Shown here: positions 32,965-38,337 of the stretch, piece after piece
Numbering within the stretch: the first letter of the stretch is position 1
Layout: each line of letters opens with the position of its first letter
DNA from: JBGUVL01 sp045134375
GTDB lineage: Bacteria > Bacillota_I > Bacilli_A > Erysipelotrichales > Erysipelotrichaceae
Direction of reading: 5' to 3'
Length of the DNA stretch: 38,337 nucleotides
Assembly (NCBI GenBank): GCA_045134375.1
Contig: JBGUVL010000065.1
Span: forward strand, 1-38,337
Program-made: the position numbers and the translations under genes
The notes under the pieces: generated by a model
Seen by the model: the letters and a program-made list of their open reading frames with translations, nothing else
The model's database searches: none
What the model was told of the DNA's origin: nothing

Positions 32965-34302
32965 ATGCAACAGAAGGGTTTGATGATTGAAGGAAACATT
33001 GCGAAACAGTTACTCCTTTTTTCTTTGCCACTGCTGATAGGAAACCTATTCCAACAACTTTATAATACCGTTGATAGTATTGTTGTTGGAAATTTCATCG
33101 GGGATAATGCACTTGCAGCCGTCAATTCAAGTGGTGCCATTATCAATCTGTTAGTTAGTTTTTTTATGGGTCTTTCATTGGGAGCCAGTGTTGTCATTTC
33201 GCATCACTATGGTGCCAAAAGAAAAGATGAGGTGGAAAAATCCATACATACTTCGATGGCTTTTACCTTGCTTTCTGGTGTCATAGCGACTGTTATTGGA
33301 GTTACCTTTACCCCTCTTATCCTAAAATGGGTCAATGTCGATCCTGAAGTAATGGCAGACAGTATTCTCTATCTCCGTATTTATTTTAGTGGCATCCTGG
33401 CACTGATTATCTATAATATGGGAAGTGGGATGTTGCGTGCTGTCGGTGATTCAAAAAGTCCTTTGTATTTTCTTATTATCTCCAGTATTTCCAATATTAT
33501 TTTAGACATCGTATTTGTTGCCTATTTTCACTGGGGCATCGCCGGTGTTGCAATGGCTACCGTTTTCGCTGAAATCATCAGCGCCGCTGCCACCTTGTTT
33601 GTTTTGATTCGCACGAACCAAATCTATCGATTACATATTCATAAAATTCGTTTTCATAAAGATATTTTTCTTCGCATGGTACAAATTGGGCTACCAAGTG
33701 CATTCCAAAATGCAATTGTTTCTCTTTCCAATGTTATCGTACAAGCAAATATCAATAGTTTTGGTAAAATCGCAATGGCAGGAGCAGGAAGCTATACAAA
33801 AATCGATGGTTTTGCAATTCTACCCGTGATGAGTTTCTCCATGGCGTTAACCACCTTTACCGGACAAAACATGGGAGCAAAACGATATGATCGAGTGCAG
33901 CAAGGATGCAAGATTGGCATTCTAATGAGCGTCGCCATTACTGCCATCTTATCCATTCTATTGTTACTTTTCGCTCCCCAAATACTTTCCATTTTCTCAG
34001 CCAACCGAGCCGTTATTCAAGTTGGAACCACAATGATGCATTGTGTCATGCCTGGGTATTTGTTACTCGCTGTTTCGCACTGTCTCGCTGGTACATTACG
34101 TGGCGCTGGATTAACCAAAATCCCTATGCTAGTTATGATCTTCTGTTGGTGCATTTGCCGTATTCTTTGGATTACAACAATGGTCGCCCTCTTTCCTGAT
34201 ATTCGTATGGTATTCCTCGGATGGCCAATCACTTGGATCCTTAGCGCAGTCATATTATTCCTCTACTATAAAAAAGCCAATTGGCTTCCCAATTTCAAAT
34301 AG
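32965..34302 (+). CDS. MATE family efflux transporter
   Basis: About 445 residues, twelve hydrophobic segments, standard length. N-terminal LLLFSLPLLIGNLFQQLYNT then VDSIVVGNFIG is classic for the Firmicute MATE (NorM/DinF-like) group; the second half repeats it (GLPSAFQNAIVSLSNVIVQA). The ATG at 32965 follows AAGGGGTGG; a GTG at 32956 is within that binding site. Substrate unknown. Ends in a strong terminator. Confidence 0.93.
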   Translation: MQQKGLMIEGNIAKQLLLFSLPLLIGNLFQQLYNTVDSIVVGNFIGDNALAAVNSSGAIINLLVSFFMGLSLGASVVISHHYGAKRKDEVEKSIHTSMAFTLLSGVIATVIGVTFTPLILKWVNVDPEVMADSILYLRIYFSGILALIIYNMGSGMLRAVGDSKSPLYFLIISSISNIILDIVFVAYFHWGIAGVAMATVFAEIISAAATLFVLIRTNQIYRLHIHKIRFHKDIFLRMVQIGLPSAFQNAIVSLSNVIVQANINSFGKIAMAGAGSYTKIDGFAILPVMSFSMALTTFTGQNMGAKRYDRVQQGCKIGILMSVAITAILSILLLLFAPQILSIFSANRAVIQVGTTMMHCVMPGYLLLAVSHCLAGTLRGAGLTKIPMLVMIFCWCICRILWITTMVALFPDIRMVFLGWPITWILSAVILFLYYKKANWLPNFK

Positions 34303-34309
34303 AAAAAAA

Positions 34310-34347
34310 ATACAATGCTTGCAAATACGCAAACATTGTATTTTTTG
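34310..34347 (+). terminator. Terminator of the second MATE gene
   Basis: ATACAATGCTTGC and GCAAACATTGTAT pair with one mismatch around a 6-base loop, then TTTTTT. Confidence 0.8.
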
Positions 34348-34384
34348 TTTAACATTATTTCTTATACATTCATTTTATTTTAAA

Positions 34385-34588
34385 TCATGATTCCTGCTTC
34401 TTCATACTCCTAAATAGAACCCATTTAACACGATTGATTTCGCTTTCAACTTTATCGTATTTCGCATCCAATGCAATCCCATTCATTGTTACCTTACTAA
34501 AGTTGATCCATTCATCATCGTTTCAATATACGAATTCTTGCCTTTGGCAGCTTGCTTTCTTCCCTTTAATTATCGTTGGCGCATACCA
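34385..34588 (-). pseudogene. Decayed gene remnant on the minus strand
   Basis: The minus strand reads WYAPTIIKGKKASCQRQEFV Y, a TGA at 34525-34523, then NDDEWINFSKVTMNGIALDA, KYDKVESEINRVKWVLFRSM, KKQES and TGA at 34387-34385. The composition (K, E, D, N rich) is protein-like, while the opposite strand here is F/L/S rich as expected of antisense. No start or ribosome site is seen. Family not recognised. Confidence 0.35.
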
Positions 34589-34637
34589 TCATTTACATAA
34601 TTACTTTAAACAGCCATGGTCATCGAACAATGATGCA

Positions 34638-34877
34638 ATGCGAAAGACACAAACAACCGATAGTTCCATGAATTTTTATGAATTTCATCCTCTGCTACCA
34701 AACTATTGTTACCCCATACGTAGAGGTTGCATCATCAATCCTATGTATGTGACGGCAATGTTGCGAAGTGAAGTAGAACTTATTTTTGATACCATCCGTC
34801 CAATTCCACTTCCTTCCTATCCAAAAATCAAAAAAGAGCTTAATGAATGGATTTTAAACCATAAGAAAAAGCAGTAA
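34638..34877 (+). CDS. Hypothetical protein or gene fragment
   Basis: An open frame extends from 34434, but only the part after about 34600 looks coding: NFYEFHPLLPNYCYPIRRGC, IINPMYVTAMLRSEVELIFD, TIRPIPLPSYPKIKKELNEW, ending in a lysine-rich tail. No ribosome binding site precedes the ATGs at 34638 or 34669. It may be the 3' part of a larger gene whose 5' end is lost, next to the minus-strand remnant at 34385-34588. Not recognised. Confidence 0.3.
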   Translation: MRKTQTTDSSMNFYEFHPLLPNYCYPIRRGCIINPMYVTAMLRSEVELIFDTIRPIPLPSYPKIKKELNEWILNHKKKQ

Positions 34878-34901
34878 GAGTCTAAATTCCTACTGCTTCT
34901 T
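34866..34901. terminator. Terminator between the fragment and cysK
   Basis: AAGCAGTA (34869-34876) and TACTGCTT (34891-34898) with a 14-base loop and A/T-rich tails both sides. Confidence 0.65.
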
Positions 34902-34903
34902 TT

Positions 34904-35830
34904 CTATTGGAACATTGGCGTTGATAGATAACGTTCGCCGGTATCTGGGAATAATACAACTATCGTTTTCCCTTCATTTTCCTCACGCTTTGCGAGTTGA
35001 ATTGCTGCATGCAGTGCAGCTCCGCTACTGATTCCAACTAATAATCCTTCTTTTCTTGCTACTAATCTTCCTTTATCGTAAGCTTCTTCATTTTCTACCG
35101 TGATGATTTCATCGTAAATTGAAGTATCTAACGTTGCTGGCACAAACCCTGCACCAATCCCCATAATACCATGTGGACCTGCTTGACCTTTCGATAACAC
35201 AGGAGAAGTTGCTGGTTCTACCGCTACCACTTTTACTTCTGGTTTCACTTCTTTTAAATATTTTCCTGTTCCACTTAGTGTTCCACCAGTTCCAACACCT
35301 GCCACAAATAAATCAACGCTTCCATCACTATCTTGGAAAACTTCTGGGCCGGTTGTCTGATAATGAATTTCAGGATTTGCAGTGTTTTCAAACTGCGATG
35401 GAATAAAACTATTTGGTGTTTCTTTTACTAATTCTTCTGCTTTTGCAATGGCACCTTTCATTCCTAATTTCCCTGGTGTTAATACAATTTCAGCACCATA
35501 AGCTTTCAAAAGATTTCTTCGTTCCACACTCATCGTTTCTGGCATCGTTAAGATAGCACGATATCCTTTGCTAGCCGCTACGCTTGCAAGACCGATTCCT
35601 GTATTTCCACTCGTCGCCTCAATCAAAGTAGCCCCTTCGCTAATCAATCCTTCTTTTTCTGCTTTTTCCACCATGGCTTTCGCAATACGATCTTTTACAC
35701 TACCTGCTGGATTAAAGAATTCCACTTTTGCAACTAACTTTGCTTTTAACCCTAACTCTTTTTCAATATTCGTTAATTCAATCAATGGTGTCTTTCCAAT
35801 TAATTCTAATGCATTTTTATAAATTGTCAT
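34904..35830 (-). CDS. cysK: Cysteine synthase (O-acetylserine sulfhydrylase)
   Basis: About 308-residue PLP enzyme making cysteine from O-acetylserine and sulfide. PLP lysine lies in FFNPAGSVKDRIA; TSGNTGIGLASVAA, GVGTGGTLSGTGKYL and GISSGAALHAA complete the cofactor site. The ATG at 35830 has better spacing from GGGGAG than that at 35836. It follows an Rrf2 regulator by 17 bases, the common cymR/iscR-cysK pairing in which CysK can also act as signal partner of the repressor. Confidence 0.94.
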   Translation of the reverse strand: MTIYKNALELIGKTPLIELTNIEKELGLKAKLVAKVEFFNPAGSVKDRIAKAMVEKAEKEGLISEGATLIEATSGNTGIGLASVAASKGYRAILTMPETMSVERRNLLKAYGAEIVLTPGKLGMKGAIAKAEELVKETPNSFIPSQFENTANPEIHYQTTGPEVFQDSDGSVDLFVAGVGTGGTLSGTGKYLKEVKPEVKVVAVEPATSPVLSKGQAGPHGIMGIGAGFVPATLDTSIYDEIITVENEEAYDKGRLVARKEGLLVGISSGAALHAAIQLAKREENEGKTIVVLFPDTGERYLSTPMFQ

Positions 35831-35847
35831 AATCATTTCTCCCCTTT

Positions 35848-36273
35848 TTAAATAACATAATCAAAACTTTGATTCTTTTCTGCAATGTCCGCAATGGTCA
35901 CTTGTTCTAAAAAACTTTGTATGTGCGTATTCAAATCACACCAAAAATTACGCGTCACACAATTACTACATCGTGTGCAAAAAGCTTCATCAACGACACA
36001 TTCCACTGGTGCTAAATTACCTTCGCACACCTGAAGCACACTGCCAACGCTAAAGTAATCTGCTTTTTTTGCTAGTTTATAACCGCCACTTGCCCCTCTC
36101 GCACTTTTAATCATACCTGCATTACTTAGCATTCGCATTATTTGTTCCAGATATTTGATGGAAATGTCTTGCCGCTTTGATATATCTTTTAGGGCTATAT
36201 ATTCTCCCGTATCATACATCGCAAGATCCACCATCACACGTAATCCATAGCGTCCTTTGGTCGATATCCTCAT
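35848..36273 (-). CDS. Rrf2 family regulator, CymR/IscR-like, Cys-rich
   Basis: 141-residue winged-helix regulator beginning MRISTKGRYGLRVMVDLAMY; HTH SIKYLEQIMRMLSNAGMIKS and wing GASGGYKLAK. Like CymR it precedes cysK. Unlike CymR it has many cysteines in the sensor loop: C83, C92, C99, C102, C105 and C112, so it could carry an FeS cluster as IscR does or sense redox. Likely represses cysteine uptake and synthesis genes, including its own operon. Confidence 0.9.
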   Translation of the reverse strand: MRISTKGRYGLRVMVDLAMYDTGEYIALKDISKRQDISIKYLEQIMRMLSNAGMIKSARGASGGYKLAKKADYFSVGSVLQVCEGNLAPVECVVDEAFCTRCSNCVTRNFWCDLNTHIQSFLEQVTIADIAEKNQSFDYVI

Positions 36274-36322
36274 TCCATCATCCTTTCTCCTATAATTCCT
36301 ACTTGTTTAATAGGTTATCGAT

Positions 36323-36351
36323 ATAATACTCCGACTTATTGTATTTGTCAA
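36323..36351 (-). promoter_or_regulatory. Promoter of the rrf2-cysK operon
   Basis: TTGACA (36351-36346), 17-base spacer, TATTAT (36328-36323). Perfect -35. Confidence 0.75.
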
Positions 36352-36366
36352 CAACGAAAAACAAAA

Positions 36367-36385
36367 AAAACAGACTTGCTGTTTT
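36367..36385 (-). terminator. Terminator of the histidine phosphatase gene
   Basis: AAAACAG and CTGTTTT with 5-base loop and long T-run on the minus strand. Confidence 0.7.
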
Positions 36386-36387
36386 TT

Positions 36388-36996
36388 TTATTGACGATAA
36401 GAAATATCCCCATACGAGAGCAATTTGAATTCCTCATTTTCATATTCTATTATTGTCACGGAACAATTGGCTGGAGGATTTACGATTACCTGCTTCTGTC
36501 TTTCTTCCTCATCATTTCCATTTTTCGCATTGAGATGATGACCTAAAACAGCAATCACACCACCATGCGTAACAACCAACACATTCCCATTTGGATTCGC
36601 ATCACCAATTTTTTTTAATTGACGAAGAATTCGCTCCAATAAAATATCGTAATTTTCACCACCCGATGCGATAAAACCTTGCTGAAAAAAATCAATGATA
36701 CTGACTCCCTGAGGACGAAGATTACGCGTTCCCTCTAAGGTGCCAAAACACATTTCTTTTAATTGTTTGGTCGTTGAAAGAGGAATTTCTCGATTTCCTA
36801 TGATACAATGTGCCGTATCAATCGTTCTCTCACTGCTAGAACTGTAAGCTGCTACAAAGGGAATGGAAAACAATCCCTCCCCGAGTTGTTTAGCCTGCGC
36901 TATTCCTTCCTCTGTTAATGGAGAGTCACACCATCCTTGGACTCTACCGATACGATTAAACATCGTTTGCCCATGACGAATCAAATACAGTTTCAT
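36388..36996 (-). CDS. Histidine phosphatase family protein (phosphoglycerate mutase-like)
   Basis: About 202 residues. Catalytic motif LYLIRHGQTMFN at the N-terminus, AYSSSSERTIDTAHCII, ETC-type acidic residue in KEMCFGTLEG, and the second histidine in VLVVTHGGVIAVL. This is the broad-specificity branch-2 type (cobC/PhoE-like), more likely a phosphatase than the glycolytic mutase. The ATG at 36996 fits GAGGGA spacing better than that at 37002. Stands alone. Confidence 0.88.
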   Translation of the reverse strand: MKLYLIRHGQTMFNRIGRVQGWCDSPLTEEGIAQAKQLGEGLFSIPFVAAYSSSSERTIDTAHCIIGNREIPLSTTKQLKEMCFGTLEGTRNLRPQGVSIIDFFQQGFIASGGENYDILLERILRQLKKIGDANPNGNVLVVTHGGVIAVLGHHLNAKNGNDEEERQKQVIVNPPANCSVTIIEYENEEFKLLSYGDISYRQ

Positions 36997-37044
36997 TTTC
37001 ATTCCCTCATTTTCTTTTCCATTTTATTATAGACGAAAACAAAG

Positions 37045-37071
37045 AAAAAGCACAGCAGATTATCCTGCTGT
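37045..37071 (-). terminator. Terminator of the ABC transporter operon
   Basis: ACAGCAG and CTGCTGT with a 6-base loop, minus-strand tail GCTTTTTCTTTG. Confidence 0.75.
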
Positions 37072-37077
37072 ATTCAA

Positions 37078-37878
37078 TTATTCAAGATTTAATTTATGAT
37101 TCATCAAATAAACGCTAGCAAAATGGAATCCAAGAATCACAAGAATCGTAAGGATGGAACTAGTTGCAATTAGCAAGAAGACATATTCCTGCACCATCGC
37201 TACGCTTGCTGTTTCCATATTGACCGCATCCATTAACGATGGGTTGATCAAATAGTCAATTCCTATTCCAATGGTAGAAATGAACTGTACCCCGATATAA
37301 AGAATAATACCAAAGGCAACCGAACATACGATACGATTCGTATTTCTTGTTTGTCCTAACATCAAAGCCAAATAACATAGCTCTAACATAGAAATAATGG
37401 AAATAATGAACATCAGGATCGTCCAACCAATCATTTGTGTTACTTCCAGTCCATAGAATTCAAAGATGAATTTAATTTCCATTACGAATCCACTGATACC
37501 ACCTTGATAGAATGCTAAAAACGTGGAAATCGCAACAATCAAAGCCGATAACGCAACACAAATCACACCGGATATTTCTTTCGCAATAATAATTTGATTT
37601 CTTGTTACTGGTAATGTATTCGTTAAATAACCTTCATCCTTTAACACATTTTGGTAGAAACGACGTACGCATACGACAAGCGTCCATAGCACGACACCAA
37701 TTAAAGTAAAAATATATAATACAATCAAAATAGCAAAGACGGTCTTAAATACGGATAATGACTGCTGTAATGAATCAAAAATACGCAGCAAAATCGGCAA
37801 TAGAAGTGCAGCTAAATATAATGGTGTCAGACTTTTGATTTCTGACTTAAGATCGTATTTTAATAATTTTCCTAACAT
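37078..37878 (-). CDS. ABC-2 type transporter permease
   Basis: 266 residues with six hydrophobic helices, beginning MLGKLLKYDLKSEIKSLTPL, the usual start of ABC-2 exporter permeases of the bacitracin/lantibiotic or YtrC group. Its start overlaps the end of the ATPase gene by seven bases, so the two are coupled. Substrate unknown. Confidence 0.87.
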   Translation of the reverse strand: MLGKLLKYDLKSEIKSLTPLYLAALLLPILLRIFDSLQQSLSVFKTVFAILIVLYIFTLIGVVLWTLVVCVRRFYQNVLKDEGYLTNTLPVTRNQIIIAKEISGVICVALSALIVAISTFLAFYQGGISGFVMEIKFIFEFYGLEVTQMIGWTILMFIISIISMLELCYLALMLGQTRNTNRIVCSVAFGIILYIGVQFISTIGIGIDYLINPSLMDAVNMETASVAMVQEYVFLLIATSSILTILVILGFHFASVYLMNHKLNLE

Positions 37879-38337
37879 CTAAATTCCTCCCTAAAGATTT
37901 CATCAATCGATTTACCTTCTGCATCTCTTAATTCATCAGCACTGGCAAATTGAACAATTTCTCCTTCTTTGATAAAAATGACATCATCCAGTATCCGTTC
38001 AATATCCGCTATCAAATGGGTGGATATCAGAAGGGTTGAATTTTCATTAAAATTCTTTAATATTGTATCTAAAATATAATCTCTTGACGCTGGATCCACA
38101 CCACCAATCGGTTCATCCAAAATATATAAATCCGCTTTTCGACTCATCACTAAAATCAACTGCACTTTTTCTTTGGTACCTTTGGACATTGTTTTTAACT
38201 TATCATTTTCATCAATACGAAAATCTTTTAGCAATTGCTCTGCTTTACTGCGATCAAAATCATCATAAAAATCACAAAAATAATTTAACACTTCTTTGAC
38301 TTTCATATCAAAACTAAGATAAGTTCGTTCTGGTAAA
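37872..38337 (-). CDS. ABC transporter ATP-binding protein, cut by the window edge
   Basis: The frame stays open to base 38337 (LPERTYLSFD precedes the internal Met at 38306), so the 5' part with Walker A lies outside. Visible: signature region TMSKGTKEKVQLI, Walker B YILDEPIGGVDP, and H-loop LLISTHLIADIE. The GGVDPASR form is typical of exporters of the YtrB/EcsA kind. Partner of the permease at 37078. Confidence 0.9.
   Translation of the reverse strand, partial: LPERTYLSFDMKVKEVLNYFCDFYDDFDRSKAEQLLKDFRIDENDKLKTMSKGTKEKVQLILVMSRKADLYILDEPIGGVDPASRDYILDTILKNFNENSTLLISTHLIADIERILDDVIFIKEGEIVQFASADELRDAEGKSIDEIFREEFRC

Noticed and set aside
34434..34600. N-terminal part of the 147-codon plus-strand frame
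   Set aside because: Rich in S, F, L and I as expected of antisense to the K/E-rich minus-strand remnant, and no ribosome binding site; only the later part looks coding.
1..38337. CRISPR arrays, tRNA and rRNA genes
   Set aside because: No regularly spaced repeats, no cloverleaf-type sequences and no rRNA-like stretches were noticed in the intergenic regions.

Overview
The window is A+T-rich chromosomal DNA from a low-GC Firmicute. The gene set fits a gut anaerobe of the Erysipelotrichia type: mannose-family PTS, CcpA-type cre site, UmuC/YolD cassette, RlmCD-type methyltransferase, glycyl radical enzyme, several HAD phosphatases and two MATE exporters. The exact genus is an inference I cannot prove. 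Most genes lie on the minus strand. I saw no rRNA, tRNA, CRISPR array or complete mobile element.

Layout. 1-2713: a GTCCCC repeat cluster at the very edge, a MATE exporter whose 5' leader carries an intrinsic terminator, and an AraC regulator. 2778-9330: a six-gene minus-strand operon (two small membrane proteins, HypB, a large multi-FeS FAD/NAD(P) oxidoreductase, HypA, a polytopic membrane protein), with a strong terminator and a divergent FadR-type GntR regulator that has a textbook operator. No hydrogenase or other recognised nickel enzyme is present, so this is the best candidate for an undescribed system. 9329-11690: an SOS-like mutagenesis cassette (S24 self-cleaving repressor, divergent Y-family polymerase, YolD) around a symmetric four-half-site operator. 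11691-13390: an ECF S-component and a nucleoside hydrolase behind a leader terminator. 13569-14423: a small membrane protein, a sister gene broken by a stop codon, and further debris. 14424-16793: RlmCD, a HAD phosphatase and a small membrane protein.

16834-26090 is a sugar-phosphate region read leftwards as several units: deoR-hxlA-hxlB-cupin (ribulose monophosphate enzymes); a membrane protein, a SIS-domain protein and a membrane-tethered winged-helix protein; a Cof-type HAD phosphatase; manA; and a mannose-family PTS (EIIA, EIIB, EIIC, EIID) with a cre site and repeated TATCACATAA motifs. Fructose 6-phosphate is the metabolite that joins ManA, the HxlB isomerase and probably the PTS product.

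26185-34302: PHP phosphoesterase, DegV lipid-binding protein, TetR regulator, a glycyl radical enzyme of dehydratase-like active-site type with no activase nearby, DeoC aldolase, Cof phosphatase and a second MATE exporter. 34303-34903 holds a terminator and gene remnants on both strands. 34904-36273 is cysK with a Cys-rich Rrf2 regulator; then come a histidine phosphatase and an ABC-2 exporter whose ATPase runs off the right edge.

Start sites were moved inward from the longest frame wherever a ribosome binding site or promoter decided the matter.
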